Assembly (NCBI RefSeq): GCF_025823185.1
Contig: NZ_JACKVK010000008.1
Location: forward strand, 1,565 to 65,564
DNA from: Mycobacterium yunnanensis
GTDB taxonomy: Bacteria > Actinomycetota > Actinomycetes > Mycobacteriales > Mycobacteriaceae
Direction of reading: 5' to 3'
DNA length: 64,000 nucleotides
Position numbers and translations under genes: made by a program. This document shows positions 42,985-52,664 of this stretch, piece after piece. The first letter of the stretch is position 1; the number at the start of each line of letters is the position of its first letter. Under the pieces are notes generated by a model. The model saw only the letters and a program-made list of their open reading frames with translations. It did no database searches and had not been told where the DNA came from.

Positions 42985-45165
42985 TTACGGATCACGCGGC
43001 AGGCCGAGCAGGCGCTCGGCGATGATGTTGAGCTGCACCTCCGAGGTGCCGCCGTAGATCGTGGTGGCGCGCCCTGCGAGCAGGTACTCCGCCCACTTGC
43101 CGGAGGCCTCGTCCTGGTCGCCGATCGCGGCGTCGGTGCCGAATGACGACACCCCGAATTCGGCGTACCCCTGGCCGGTCTTCATCGACAGGAGCTTCGA
43201 GATGGCCGCGGCGGGCATCGGATCGCCACCGGCCAGCGTCAGCAGTGTGGAGCGCATGTTGAGCAGCTTGGCCGCGTGCCCCTCGGCGATGAGCTTGCCT
43301 GCCTCGGTCTGTTCGATCTGGTCGAACTGACCGTTGCGGACGAACTCGACGAACTGTTCGAGGCTGGCGAGGAACGGCGGTTCGCTGCTGCCGATCGACA
43401 CGCGCTCGTTGGTCAGCGTGTTGCGGCTGACCTCCCAGCCGCGGTCGACCTCGCCGAGCACCATCTCGTCGGGCACGAAGACGTCGTCGATGAACACCGT
43501 GTTGAACATCGCGTTGCCGGTGAGCTCGCGGAGCGGCTTGACCTCGACTCCCTCGGCCTTCATGTCGAGCAGGAAGTAGGTGATCCCTTGATGTTTCGGC
43601 GCCGACGGGTTGGTCCGCGCGAGCAACGCACCCCACTGGGAGTACTGGGCGCCGGTGGTCCAGATCTTCTGGCCGGTGATGCGCCAGCCGCCGTCGACCT
43701 TGGTGGCCTTGGTGGTCAAGCTGGCCAGGTCGGAGCCCGCGCCGGGCTCGGAGAACAGCTGGCACCAGATCATCTCGCCGCGGAACGTCGGCGGCAGGAA
43801 GCGCTGCTGCTGGGTCTCGGTGCCGTAGGCGACGATAGACGGGATGATCCAGGCGGCGATGCCCATCTGCGGCCGCTTCACGCGTCCGGTGGAGAACTCC
43901 TGGGCGATGATGATCTGCTCGATCGGCTTGGCCGCTCGGCCCCACGGCGTGGGCAGGTGCGGGGACACCCAGCCGCCCTCGGCGATGGCGGTGACGCGCT
44001 CCTCGCTCGGAAGTGCCTTCAGCGCAGCGACTTCCGCACGAATCTCTTCGCGGAGCTTCTCGGTGTCGGGGTCCAGGTCGATGTCGATCGGGCGCATCCC
44101 GCTGTCGGTGGCGACGTCGACGACCTGCTGCGGGTAGTCCGCGGCCCGTCCGAAGCACGCGGCGAGCACGATGGCCCGCCGGTAGTAGACGTTGGTGTCG
44201 TGCTCCCAGGTGAAGCCGATGCCGCCGTGCACCTGGATGCAGTCCTGGGTGGTGTGCTGTGCGGCGACGGGCGCCAGCGTGCCTGCGACCGCGGCGGCGA
44301 ACTCGTAGTTGCTGTCCCGAGGGTCTTCGTCCAGTGCACGCGCGGCGTCCCAGACTGCCGCGGTCGCGCGCTCGGTCTCGGCGATCATGTTGGCGCACTT
44401 GTGCTTGATGGCCTGGAACTGGCCGATCGGGCGGCCGAACTGCTCGCGGATCTTGGCGTACTCCGACGCCGTGTCGGTGGCCCAGCGCGCGACGCCGATG
44501 CACTCGGCGGCCAGCAGCGTCGAGATCAGGGCGCGAGCGCGGGTGCGGCCGAGGTTGGCGAGCACGCGATCGTCGGCGACTTCGACGGCGTTGGCGCGCA
44601 CGTGGGCCAGGGGCCGCAGGGGGTCGACGCTGGTGACCGGCTCGATCTCGACCTGGTCGGCGTCCAGGACGATCCACCGTTCGTCGCCGTCGATGGACAC
44701 CGGGAGCACCAACAGCGAGGCTTGGGCCGCGGCGGGTACGGCCCGCACTTCACCGCGGATGACGAGGCCGCCGCCCTGACGGGTCGCCGTCAGCCCGGAG
44801 TCGATGGCGTATGCGGCGATGACTTCACCGGAGGCGAGGGCCTCGAGCAACTTGTCGCCGGGGTCGTTGGCGGCGATCAGCGCGCTCGCGATCGCCGATG
44901 GCACGAACGGGCCGGGGACGGCGCCGTAGCCGAACTCGGCCAGTGTGATGGCGAGTTCGAGCACGCCGAAGCCCTGCCCGCCGACGTCCTCGGACAGGTG
45001 CAGACCCGGTAGACCCTGTTCGGCGGCGGCCTTCCAGTAGGTCGGCGGGTTGGCGATGGGAGTCTCCAGCGCCTCGTGCAGCACGTCCGACGGTGCCACC
45101 CGCTTCACCAAATCCCGTACTGAATCGGCGAGGTCGTTGTGCTCGGACAGGATCGCGATCGGCAT
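42985..45165 (-). CDS. fadE6: Acyl-CoA dehydrogenase, double-domain FadE6
   Basis: 726 residues, about twice a normal acyl-CoA dehydrogenase, as in mycobacterial FadE6. The first half (about 1-350) has a complete ACAD fold ending in IREQFGRPIGQFQAIKHK and a DCIQVHGGIGFTWEHD acid region. The second half contains MIWCQLFSEPGAGSDLASL, WRITGQKIWTTGA and YGGTSEVQLNI. TAGGAGC precedes the ATG. It oxidises acyl-CoA substrates with FAD. The MPIAILSEHNDLADSVRDL start is like Rv0271c. In M. tuberculosis it follows fadD2 directly; here a 7-kb block separates them. Confidence 0.9.
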   Translation of the reverse strand: MPIAILSEHNDLADSVRDLVKRVAPSDVLHEALETPIANPPTYWKAAAEQGLPGLHLSEDVGGQGFGVLELAITLAEFGYGAVPGPFVPSAIASALIAANDPGDKLLEALASGEVIAAYAIDSGLTATRQGGGLVIRGEVRAVPAAAQASLLVLPVSIDGDERWIVLDADQVEIEPVTSVDPLRPLAHVRANAVEVADDRVLANLGRTRARALISTLLAAECIGVARWATDTASEYAKIREQFGRPIGQFQAIKHKCANMIAETERATAAVWDAARALDEDPRDSNYEFAAAVAGTLAPVAAQHTTQDCIQVHGGIGFTWEHDTNVYYRRAIVLAACFGRAADYPQQVVDVATDSGMRPIDIDLDPDTEKLREEIRAEVAALKALPSEERVTAIAEGGWVSPHLPTPWGRAAKPIEQIIIAQEFSTGRVKRPQMGIAAWIIPSIVAYGTETQQQRFLPPTFRGEMIWCQLFSEPGAGSDLASLTTKATKVDGGWRITGQKIWTTGAQYSQWGALLARTNPSAPKHQGITYFLLDMKAEGVEVKPLRELTGNAMFNTVFIDDVFVPDEMVLGEVDRGWEVSRNTLTNERVSIGSSEPPFLASLEQFVEFVRNGQFDQIEQTEAGKLIAEGHAAKLLNMRSTLLTLAGGDPMPAAAISKLLSMKTGQGYAEFGVSSFGTDAAIGDQDEASGKWAEYLLAGRATTIYGGTSEVQLNIIAERLLGLPRDP

Positions 45166-45214
45166 GCGGTGCTCCTAGATCAACCGGTGGGTTGGGGTCG
45201 AGGGTACCTGCGGG

Positions 45215-46177
45215 TCAGTCCCGCGCGATAGTCACCTCGTTTACCAGGTTCATCAAGTGCTCCCCGTCACGCAAGCGTCGGCACGCCTCGACGCCCTCGG
45301 CCAGGTAGCGCTGCATGGTGTCGGCGGTGTACCAGGTGACGTGCGGGCTGACGACGACGTTGTCCAGCGTCAGCAGGGGATCGTCGACGGGCACGGGTTC
45401 CTTCGCGAACACGTCGAGGCCGGCTGCGGCAAGGCGGCCCGACTGGAGCGCGGCGACCAGTGCGCCCTCGTCGACGATCGCACCGCGCGAGGTGTTGACG
45501 AGCACGGCGCCGGGTTTCATCAGGGCCAGCCCGTCGGCATCCAGCAGGGCTTCGGTCCTTTCGGTGAGCGGCAGGTGCAACGACACGACGTCGCTCTCGG
45601 CGAGCAGGGCGGGTAACGGCCGCCAGCCCGGGGTGCCGTCGTCGCGGGTGCTGGTGTGCACGACGGTGGCTCCCATCGCGGTCACGATCGTCTCGACCCG
45701 CTTGGCGACGTTGCCATAGCCCACCAGTCCCACCGTGCAACTGCCGACGTCGCGCACCGTCTCGCCGAGGGTGGGATCCGACGGCCAGCCCCGCCCCTGC
45801 CGGGTGTCGGCGTCCAGCGTGGGCAGACGGCGAAGTGCGGCGAGCATCAGCAGCACGGTGCCCTCGGCCACCGACGGCGCGTTGGCCCCCGGCATGTTCG
45901 CCACTCCGATGCCCAGTCGCGTCGCGGCGTCCACGTCGACGGTGTTCACCCCGGCCCCGAGTTTGTGTACCAGGCGGCACCGGGTCGCCCGTTCGAGATC
46001 GCCGGCCGACAGCGGGCGCAGGACGTGCCAGACGACGTCGGCCTCCGGCAGTTCGCGGTAGAAGGTCTCGTCGTCCTCGGCGTCGCAATAACGTACGTCG
46101 AGCCAATCCGACTGTGGCGCAAGGAACTCGAGTACCTTTTCGCCGGGAGTGAAGTGGGCCAGCACTCTCAACGCCAT
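45215..46177 (-). CDS. D-2-hydroxyacid dehydrogenase (NAD-dependent)
   Basis: 320 residues: the NAD-binding domain has VGLVGYGNVAKRVE (GxGxxA-like) near residue 150, with NTSRGAIVDEGALVAAL and HVTWYTADT containing the catalytic His. The family oxidises or reduces 2-hydroxyacids such as glycerate, lactate or phosphoglycerate; substrate unclear. The ATG at 46177 is chosen at the clean fold start, and the frame overlaps the upstream hydrolase by 10 bp, so they are translated together. It lies 49 bp upstream of fadE6 on the same strand. Confidence 0.85.
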   Translation of the reverse strand: MALRVLAHFTPGEKVLEFLAPQSDWLDVRYCDAEDDETFYRELPEADVVWHVLRPLSAGDLERATRCRLVHKLGAGVNTVDVDAATRLGIGVANMPGANAPSVAEGTVLLMLAALRRLPTLDADTRQGRGWPSDPTLGETVRDVGSCTVGLVGYGNVAKRVETIVTAMGATVVHTSTRDDGTPGWRPLPALLAESDVVSLHLPLTERTEALLDADGLALMKPGAVLVNTSRGAIVDEGALVAALQSGRLAAAGLDVFAKEPVPVDDPLLTLDNVVVSPHVTWYTADTMQRYLAEGVEACRRLRDGEHLMNLVNEVTIARD

Positions 46178-47286
46178 CGTTTGGCTATCCACCTCGTGAT
46201 GGTATCGGCCTGCTCGCTGCGCGCGCCGGGAGTGGTGAAGTAGTGATCGGTGTCCATCGAACAGAGGGTCTTGTCGGCGCTGGCCAGCGCGTCGTGGATG
46301 CGCCGTGCGTCGGACGGGTAGACGCCGGTGTCCTGGTCTGCGTTGATGATCAGGGCGGGGCAGTCGACGCGCGCCAGGTGGGGCTCGGCGCTGGTTTGGG
46401 CCGTGCGCAGGCTCCACATGCCCAGCCAGTTGCGCAGTGTGCACGCCGCGGCGATGCCGCGCGCCGACCGGTTGGCCGTGGCCGGCACGCCCGCGTAACA
46501 GGTGTTGGGCGGCCGTTTGGTCGGCTCGAGTGTGGGGTCGACCATCCGCGGGTCGGCCCAGGTGCGGTGGACCGTGAACGCGCGGTCGGAAAACCCCGCC
46601 GCACGAACGCGTTTCATCTCCTCGAGCACCCAGTCGGTGATGGCGTGGTTGCGGGCGGTCTGGGCGTCGCGGTAGCGCACGACGAACTCCGGCGAGAATG
46701 GCGGCCCGTTGCCCTGCCGGAACAGGTCCAAGCCGGCATCGGTCGCGACGGGGTCGTTCTCGTCGACGACGGAGGCGTCCATCCACGCCGTCAGCACCTC
46801 GGGCCGGCCGGGATGTGCCGCGCTGGCGACGTAGCCCTCGGCCGGAAGAAGCTCGCCGAGGCCCGCCGCGGGCCGCATGCCCGCGGAAGGGGTCACGTGT
46901 GGGTCGACGGCCTGGGACTGGTATGCCGCCATCAACGACCCGCCACCCGAATTGCCAAGCAGCACGATGGTTTCGAGGTGCTGTACCTCGCGGAGCCATC
47001 GAACTCCGGCCCCCACGTCGACCAGCGCGTGGTCGAGCAGGAAGCTGCTCTCGTTACCGCGGAAGCGGGTGTTCCACCCGAGGAAGCCGACGCCCCGGGT
47101 GGCCATGTAATCGGCGAGGTAGTGCTCGGAGAAGTCGATCTGATAGTGCGCGGCGATCATCCCGATCTTCGGCTTGCGGCCGACGCCACGGTGATACACG
47201 CCTTGGCACGGGTGGCCGCCCGAACCTGCCCGTCGCGCAGTGGGGGAGTCCAGGGCCACGAATTCGCGTAGCACGCCAGGTGTCAT
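46168..47286 (-). CDS. Alpha/beta hydrolase (Rv0272c-like)
   Basis: 372 residues with an alpha/beta hydrolase layout: RGVGFLGWNTRFRGNE near residue 65, nucleophile motif GNSGGGS (about 112), acid in ALIINADQDTGVYP and late His in DTDHYFTTPG. Length (M. tuberculosis relative about 377) and location next to fadE6 match Rv0272c. AGAGAGG precedes the ATG. The substrate is unknown. The downstream hydroxyacid dehydrogenase overlaps its 3' end by 10 bp. Confidence 0.8.
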   Translation of the reverse strand: MTPGVLREFVALDSPTARRAGSGGHPCQGVYHRGVGRKPKIGMIAAHYQIDFSEHYLADYMATRGVGFLGWNTRFRGNESSFLLDHALVDVGAGVRWLREVQHLETIVLLGNSGGGSLMAAYQSQAVDPHVTPSAGMRPAAGLGELLPAEGYVASAAHPGRPEVLTAWMDASVVDENDPVATDAGLDLFRQGNGPPFSPEFVVRYRDAQTARNHAITDWVLEEMKRVRAAGFSDRAFTVHRTWADPRMVDPTLEPTKRPPNTCYAGVPATANRSARGIAAACTLRNWLGMWSLRTAQTSAEPHLARVDCPALIINADQDTGVYPSDARRIHDALASADKTLCSMDTDHYFTTPGARSEQADTITRWIAKRWR

Positions 47287-47337
47287 GGTGACGACCTCTC
47301 TGGCGCTCGTCGACGACCGGGTGCCGATGCGCTGATG

Positions 47338-47979
47338 TTACTTCAAGATCGCCCGTTGACCAGCCGATTCCCTGTTCGAGGGCGCGAGTAGGTCGAGCAT
47401 TCGGGTGAGGTGTGAGACCAGCTGCGCCTGGCTGAGTGCGACGTCGCCGGACACCCATGCGCTGATCGTCTGGGCCACGCCGCCGACGATGAAGTGGGCG
47501 GCGGCCGTGGTCCAATCGTCGTCCGGTAGCGCGTGGGCGCTCGTCGCGTGCTCGCCGGACAGGAGCGCGAAGAAGCCGCCCGCCTCGGACCGCTTGCGCG
47601 CCAGCACCGCATTGGTCAGCCGGGGGTTGAACAGAAGCCGTCCGACACGGGCGTCGTCGGCCACCGCGCCGACCAGGTTGGCGATGCCCGCCCGGTTCTG
47701 TTCCTCGGGCGGTGCGGCGGCCACCGCGGCCTGGGTGGTGGCGGCGATGTCGGCGACCACCTGGTCGAAGACGGCGGCCACCAGGGCGTCCTTGTCGGTG
47801 AAGCTCTCGTAGAAGTACCGGGCGGTGATTGCCGCCTCGGAGCAGACGGCGCGCACGGTGAGCTCCGGTGGGCTCTCGGAGCCGCCGAGGAGCTCGAGAC
47901 CCGCGTCGAGCAGGCGGCGTCTGCGCTCGGCGACCCGGTCGCGGGCCTGCACGCCGCGGTAGGGCCGCACGTCTGCCAT
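47338..47979 (-). CDS. TetR family transcriptional regulator
   Basis: 213 residues. The HTH region is at about residues 17-65 (RRRLLDAGLELLGG, TVRAVCSEAAITARYFYESFTDKDAL). The ATG at 47979 was preferred because the sequence before it lies within a palindromic operator region; an ATG at 48027 is the alternative. It is divergent from the MpaB-type oxygenase gene (75 bp apart), with a 7-14-7 inverted repeat between them. In M. tuberculosis the TetR-oxygenase pair corresponds to Rv0275c-Rv0276. Confidence 0.85.
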   Translation of the reverse strand: MADVRPYRGVQARDRVAERRRRLLDAGLELLGGSESPPELTVRAVCSEAAITARYFYESFTDKDALVAAVFDQVVADIAATTQAAVAAAPPEEQNRAGIANLVGAVADDARVGRLLFNPRLTNAVLARKRSEAGGFFALLSGEHATSAHALPDDDWTTAAAHFIVGGVAQTISAWVSGDVALSQAQLVSHLTRMLDLLAPSNRESAGQRAILK

Positions 47980-48013
47980 GGGTCGATCTTGACACGCGGA
48001 CCCGGGGCGAGCA

Positions 48014-48041
48014 ATATCTGGAAACATTCGTTGTCAGATAT
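48014..48041. promoter_or_regulatory. TetR operator ATATCTG-N14-CAGATAT
   Basis: A perfect 7-bp inverted repeat with a 14-bp spacer, extending imperfectly inward (10 of 14 positions symmetric in each half). It lies between the divergent tetR and MpaB-type genes, 13 bp from the oxygenase ATG and 34 bp from the tetR ATG, so it could repress both. Confidence 0.65.
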
Positions 48042-48054
48042 GAAGGCGGGGACC

Positions 48055-48954
48055 ATGGCGGTCGACGACAGTCACGTCGAGCGGGCGATCAGCGCGCCGG
48101 CCTCGAGCGCGGCGCGGCGCAGGACGTCCAGGCGGCGCGGCCCGACCATCGACGACGGGCTGCTGGGCGTGGGTCTGCTGCTGGGCCCGGCGAACGTGAT
48201 CATGCAGCTGGCCAGGCCCGGCGTCGGTTACGGCGTGCTCGAGAGCCGCGTCGAGAGCGGACGGGTCGACCTGCATCCCGTCAAGCGGGCCAGGACCACG
48301 TTCACCTACCTGGCCGTCGCGGGCCGGGGGAGCGACGAGCAGAAGGCCGCCTTCCGTCGCGCGGTGAACAGGGCCCACGCGCAGGTGTACTCCACCGAGG
48401 CAAGCCCCGTGGCGTACAACGCCTTCGACGAGGACCTCCAGATGTGGGTGGCGGCCTGCCTGTACAAGGGCGCCGTCGACTCGTACCGGACGTTCGTCGG
48501 GGAAATGGACGACGAGACCGCCGATCAGCACTACGCCGAGGGCAGTGCGCTCGGCACGACGCTGCAGGTGCGGCCCGAGACGTGGCCGCCCGACCGGGCC
48601 GCGTTCGACGCCTACTGGAACGAACAGCTCGCCAAGGTGCACATCGACGACACCGTCCGTGAGTACCTACTGCCGATCGCCGCCAGCCGCATTCGCGGGG
48701 TTCGCCTGCCGGGACCGGTGCAGCGCGCCAACGAGGCTCTCGCCCTGTTCATCACGACGGGCTTTCTGCCGCAACGGTTTCGGGACGAGATGCAGTTGCC
48801 GTGGGATGTCCGTCGGCAGCGCCGCTTCGACCAGTTGATGAGGCTGCTCCGAGCCGGCACCCACCTGTCGCCGCGCGTCGTGCGGCAGTTTCCGTTCAAC
48901 GTCCTGCTCAAGGATCTGGACTGGCGGATCAAGACCGGGCGTCCGTTGGTGTAG
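48055..48954 (+). CDS. MpaB-type oxygenase (DUF2236) family protein
   Basis: 299 residues, matching the DUF2236/MpaB family. GPANVIMQLARPGVGYGVLESR lies near the N-terminus, a helical core has RAHAQVYS and AFDEDLQMWVAACLYKG, and RFPF-like residues follow. Family members include latex-clearing-protein-like haem oxygenases and many of unknown function. The ATG at 48055 follows GAAGGCGGGG; the ATG five codons upstream is possible. It is divergent from tetR with a palindrome in between. The class fits Rv0276 of M. tuberculosis. Confidence 0.8.
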   Translation: MAVDDSHVERAISAPASSAARRRTSRRRGPTIDDGLLGVGLLLGPANVIMQLARPGVGYGVLESRVESGRVDLHPVKRARTTFTYLAVAGRGSDEQKAAFRRAVNRAHAQVYSTEASPVAYNAFDEDLQMWVAACLYKGAVDSYRTFVGEMDDETADQHYAEGSALGTTLQVRPETWPPDRAAFDAYWNEQLAKVHIDDTVREYLLPIAASRIRGVRLPGPVQRANEALALFITTGFLPQRFRDEMQLPWDVRRQRRFDQLMRLLRAGTHLSPRVVRQFPFNVLLKDLDWRIKTGRPLV

Positions 48955-48981
48955 TCGAGTGACGGGCGTATCGTCGGCGTC

Positions 48982-49896
48982 GTGCGACCCGGAGGCGACG
49001 AACGAGACACGTGGGACATCACCACCAGCGTCGGGTCGACGGCCCTGTTCGTCGCCGCCGCAAGGGCATTGGAGGCCCAGCGCCCCGAGCCGCTGGTGCG
49101 CGACCCCTACGCCGAGGTCTTCTGCCAGGCAGCCGGCGGTGAGTGGGCGGACTTGATGGACGGCCGCGTGACGGGTAGCCATGGCGCGCAGTTGCTCGAA
49201 GGTGACTTCGGTCGGCACTTCACGTCGTTCCAGGCCGCGAGGACGAAGTACTTCGACGCGTACTTCGCCGATGCCGTCGACGCGGGCGTGCGGCAGGTGG
49301 TCGTCGTCGCGGCCGGTCTCGACTCCCGTGCGTACCGCCTGCCATGGCCGGACGGCACGGTGGTCTTCGAACTCGACCAGCCCAAGGTCCTGGAGTTCAA
49401 GCGCGACACCATGGCCCAGCTTGGCGAGTCACCTCGGGCCGAGCGACGCGAGGTCGCCGTGGACCTACGCGACGACTGGCCTGCGGCCTTGGCCGAGGCC
49501 GGCTTCGATCCGACGGCACCCACCGCGTGGATCGCCGAAGGTCTGCTGATCTACCTTCCCGCGGCGGCGCAGGAGCAGCTGTTCCTCGGCATGGATCGCC
49601 TCTCGGCCCCCGGCAGTCGGGTGGCCGTCGAGGAGGGCAGGCCCATGCCGCAGCGGGTGTTCGAGGCCAAGCAGCAGCAGGAGCGCGACGCCGGTCAGGC
49701 AGGCACCTTCTTCACCCTGATCTACAACGAGCAGATCGCTCCCGCCGCCGAGTGGTTCGGCGCGCGTGGGTGGCACGCCACGCCGACACCCCTGGCTCAG
49801 TACCTGGCGTCGGTGGGGCGGCCCATCCCCGCCGACGACCCGGAGGCGGGCCCGATGGCCGAATCCAACAGCCTCGTGACCGCGGTCAAGGACTGA
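48982..49896 (+). CDS. SAM-dependent methyltransferase, mycobacterial LCM-like family
   Basis: 304 residues of the leucine-carboxyl-methyltransferase-like family expanded in mycobacteria (Rv0281 type). Seen: [21 protein letters not shown] start, [32 protein letters not shown] (SAM motif), [12 protein letters not shown] and [10 protein letters not shown]. It probably methylates a carboxyl or hydroxyl group of a lipid or polyketide; the substrate is unknown. The GTG start is 27 bp after the oxygenase stop. It overlaps the convergent GT39 gene by 11 bp. Confidence 0.87.
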   Translation: MRPGGDERDTWDITTSVGSTALFVAAARALEAQRPEPLVRDPYAEVFCQAAGGEWADLMDGRVTGSHGAQLLEGDFGRHFTSFQAARTKYFDAYFADAVDAGVRQVVVVAAGLDSRAYRLPWPDGTVVFELDQPKVLEFKRDTMAQLGESPRAERREVAVDLRDDWPAALAEAGFDPTAPTAWIAEGLLIYLPAAAQEQLFLGMDRLSAPGSRVAVEEGRPMPQRVFEAKQQQERDAGQAGTFFTLIYNEQIAPAAEWFGARGWHATPTPLAQYLASVGRPIPADDPEAGPMAESNSLVTAVKD

Positions 49897-51700
49897 CTCC
49901 GCACAACCGGTACACCAGTGACGTGCCAACCGTCGTCGCCCGATAGTGGTCGGCCACCCAGTCGGCGATCTCCCTGACGTGGGACGGGCCGTGGTTCTGC
50001 GACCGAATCACCGGACCCTTCGGCGCCGCACCCCCGCGACCGGCCTCCACGTAGAAGGTCACCCGCCCGGCGCGTACGTCGTCGACGAATTGCGCCAGGG
50101 TGGGCGTCGGATCACCGCTCCAGCCGCCAATCGCCATGACCGAGGTTCCGGTCGCCAGCTCGAGCGCCGCCGCGGACTGCGACCCGTTGGTGGCGGCCGA
50201 CCAACGCGTCGTGGTGGACCGCAGCATGGCGGCCAGGGTCGGGTTGCTGCCCTCGTCGCCGGTCCAGCCGCCCACGGTGTGGTTGGTCTGCCCGCGCGGC
50301 GCGGCGGCGGTCGGAACGGCACCGTGGTGAGGCGTCGTAACCGTGGCGATCGTGAAGGCGACGGTGCCCGCGACCGCCGCCACGGCCCCCGCGACGAGCC
50401 CCGCCGTCATCGACCAGCGCCGGCCGAGCAAGACGCCTGCCGCCGCAGCCAGGGCGAGCACCAGCAGCGCCGTGGTCAGCCAGGAGGGTCCGAACTGGTT
50501 CCGGCGCAACGTGATCGACGACCATCCAACGCCCAGTGCGACCATGGCCATCATCGCGAGTCGGCCGTCCCACGCCGTCCTCGACCGCCAGGCCCACGTG
50601 CCGCCCAACCCGACGAGCGCGGCGACCGCCGGTGCCATGGCAGCCGTGTAGTACGGGTGGATCGTTCCCGCCATGAAGCTGAAGACCAGGCCCGTCACCA
50701 CGAGCCACCCGCCCCACGACACCAGGGCGGCCCACTCGGTGCGCTCGAGTCGCCCGAGCACGCAGAGCAGTGCGCCGTAGGCCACGACGAACGACGCGAC
50801 GGGCAGCAACCACGAGATCTCGTTGCCCATCTCGGCGGCGAACAGCCGATGCAGTCCCGTCCCGGCGCCGCGCGGCCCGAGAGTCGGTGCCGAGGTGTGC
50901 GATTCTCGCCCGACGAGCCGGCTCAGCCCGTTGTAGCCGAACGCGAGGTCCAGCACGGAGTCGTCCGTCGAACCACCCACGTAGGGCCGCGACGACGGGG
51001 GTGTCAGTTGCACCGACAGAACCCACCAACCGGCCGAGACCACGAGCGCACCGACGCCGACACCCAGGTGCCGCAACCGGTTTCGCCACGTCGTCGGCGC
51101 CCCCACCAGGTAGGCCAAACCGAATCCGGGCAGCACCAGGAAGCCCTGCAGCATCTTGGTCAGGAACGCGACGCCCATGACCAGTCCGACCGCGGCCAGC
51201 CACCGCCACGACGCCGCCTGTAGGGCGCGCGCCAGGCAGTAGGCCGCCACGACCAGCAGCAGGACCAAGAGGGCGTCGGGATCGTTGAACCGGAACATCA
51301 GCGCCGCCGCGGGGGTGCAGGCCAGCACCGCCCCCGCGATCAGTCCGGCGGCCGCGCCCTGGCCGGCGTCGGGCACCGCGCGACGAACGGCCGCGTAGAG
51401 CACCCCGACGGCTGCGACGCCCATCACCGCCTGCGGTGCCAGCACGGCCCAGGGATTCATGCCGAACATCCGCACGCTAAGGCCGGTGACCCACAGAGAC
51501 GCCGGTGGCTTGTCGACGGTGATGAAGTCTCCGGCGTCGAGCGAACCCCAGAACCAGGCCGACCAACTGCGTGCGCCGGCCTCGGCCGCGGCGGCGTAGA
51601 AGGCGTTGCCGTAGCCCGAGGCAGACAAGTTCGGCAGATACAGGGCGGCCGTTCCCACGAGCAGCAGGGCGAGTCCCCACCGCGGCCACCGGGTCGTCAC
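49886..51700 (-). CDS. GT39-type membrane glycosyltransferase (ArnT/YkcB-like)
   Basis: 604 residues with about 12 membrane helices. The N-terminal loop holds [13 protein letters not shown] (the ArnT/PMT DxE-equivalent region [14 protein letters not shown]). After the membrane part comes a soluble domain with [18 protein letters not shown] and [13 protein letters not shown]. This matches actinobacterial GT39/YkcB-like transferases that use polyprenyl-phosphate sugars on the outside of the membrane. The acceptor is unknown. The start GTG has a weak ribosome-binding site. It is divergent from nothing and converges with the methyltransferase. Confidence 0.83.
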   Translation of the reverse strand: MTTRWPRWGLALLLVGTAALYLPNLSASGYGNAFYAAAAEAGARSWSAWFWGSLDAGDFITVDKPPASLWVTGLSVRMFGMNPWAVLAPQAVMGVAAVGVLYAAVRRAVPDAGQGAAAGLIAGAVLACTPAAALMFRFNDPDALLVLLLVVAAYCLARALQAASWRWLAAVGLVMGVAFLTKMLQGFLVLPGFGLAYLVGAPTTWRNRLRHLGVGVGALVVSAGWWVLSVQLTPPSSRPYVGGSTDDSVLDLAFGYNGLSRLVGRESHTSAPTLGPRGAGTGLHRLFAAEMGNEISWLLPVASFVVAYGALLCVLGRLERTEWAALVSWGGWLVVTGLVFSFMAGTIHPYYTAAMAPAVAALVGLGGTWAWRSRTAWDGRLAMMAMVALGVGWSSITLRRNQFGPSWLTTALLVLALAAAAGVLLGRRWSMTAGLVAGAVAAVAGTVAFTIATVTTPHHGAVPTAAAPRGQTNHTVGGWTGDEGSNPTLAAMLRSTTTRWSAATNGSQSAAALELATGTSVMAIGGWSGDPTPTLAQFVDDVRAGRVTFYVEAGRGGAAPKGPVIRSQNHGPSHVREIADWVADHYRATTVGTSLVYRLCGVSP

Positions 51701-51726
51701 ACGGGGAAGCTAACCGGCCGTCGCTG

Positions 51727-52617
51727 TCAGGATGCTGTGGCGCCCAACCCGAACAGTGTTGCGGCGTTGTCGTGCAACACACCACGCAACCAGTCGTCGT
51801 CCACGCCGGGCACCTCGGTCAACACCCGCATGGCCTCCAGGTAGCCGTAGGGGATGTTGGGGAAGTCGCTGCCGAACAGGATGCGGTCGCCAAGGGCCAG
51901 CAGCCGGGGTCGCTCCGACGGCGGGAACGGGTGGTCCTCCTCGACGAACGGCGTGAATGCCATCGTCGTGTCGAGCCGAACGTCGGGGTGGCGCTCGGCG
52001 AGGTCGAGGAATTCGCCGTATTCGGGCATGCCCATGTGGGCCACGACGAGCCGCAGCCCGGGGTGCCTGGCCAGGACCGCCGCCACGGGGCCCGGTCCGG
52101 TGTGCGGTCCGGGCTGAGGTCCGGAACCGCAGTGGATGACCACGGGGACGCCTGCCTCGGCGACGACGCCCCACACGGAGTCGAGCAGCGGGTCGGTGGG
52201 GTCGTAACCGCCGACCTGGACGTGGGCCTTGAACACCCGGGTGCCACCCTCGATGGCGGCGGTGACGTACTCGGCGGCACCGGGTTCCGGGTAGAAGGTC
52301 GCGGTGGACAGGCAATCCGGCGTGGTCGAGGCGAAGTGGGCCGCCCATTGGTTGAGCCACGCCGCCATGTCCGGCTTGTGCGGATAGATCAGCGAGGTGA
52401 ACGCCCGCACCCCGAAGCTGCGCAGCGTGCGGAGCCGCTCGGCCTCGTCGGTGCGGTAGGTGATGGGCCACGTGCGGCCGACCAGGGGCCCGGCGGCGTC
52501 GAAGTACTGCCACACCTTGTCCATCACGCGCGTGGGCATGAAGTGGGTGTGCACGTCCACGATTCCCGGTATCCCCAGGGGTTCCCAAATCGCCCGCACT
52601 GCGGCTGACTCGTCCAT
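51727..52617 (-). CDS. Amidohydrolase family protein
   Basis: 296 residues of the amidohydrolase-2 (TIM barrel) family. Metal ligands appear as [37 protein letters not shown] and [11 protein letters not shown], in the right order. Members include decarboxylases and C-C or amide hydrolases; the reaction is not predictable here. The start [11 protein letters not shown] at 52617 avoids overlapping the divergent tam gene; an ATG six codons upstream is possible. It is 26 bp upstream of the GT39 gene on the same strand. Confidence 0.83.
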   Translation of the reverse strand: MDESAAVRAIWEPLGIPGIVDVHTHFMPTRVMDKVWQYFDAAGPLVGRTWPITYRTDEAERLRTLRSFGVRAFTSLIYPHKPDMAAWLNQWAAHFASTTPDCLSTATFYPEPGAAEYVTAAIEGGTRVFKAHVQVGGYDPTDPLLDSVWGVVAEAGVPVVIHCGSGPQPGPHTGPGPVAAVLARHPGLRLVVAHMGMPEYGEFLDLAERHPDVRLDTTMAFTPFVEEDHPFPPSERPRLLALGDRILFGSDFPNIPYGYLEAMRVLTEVPGVDDDWLRGVLHDNAATLFGLGATAS

Positions 52618-52664
52618 CGTGGGACAGGATGGCATACCCGGACGCGAGGAGGATGATCCAGTAC

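Noticed and set aside
43276..45012. Long plus-strand frame opposite fadE6
   Set aside because: It is antisense to a clear acyl-CoA dehydrogenase and shows only shadow composition.
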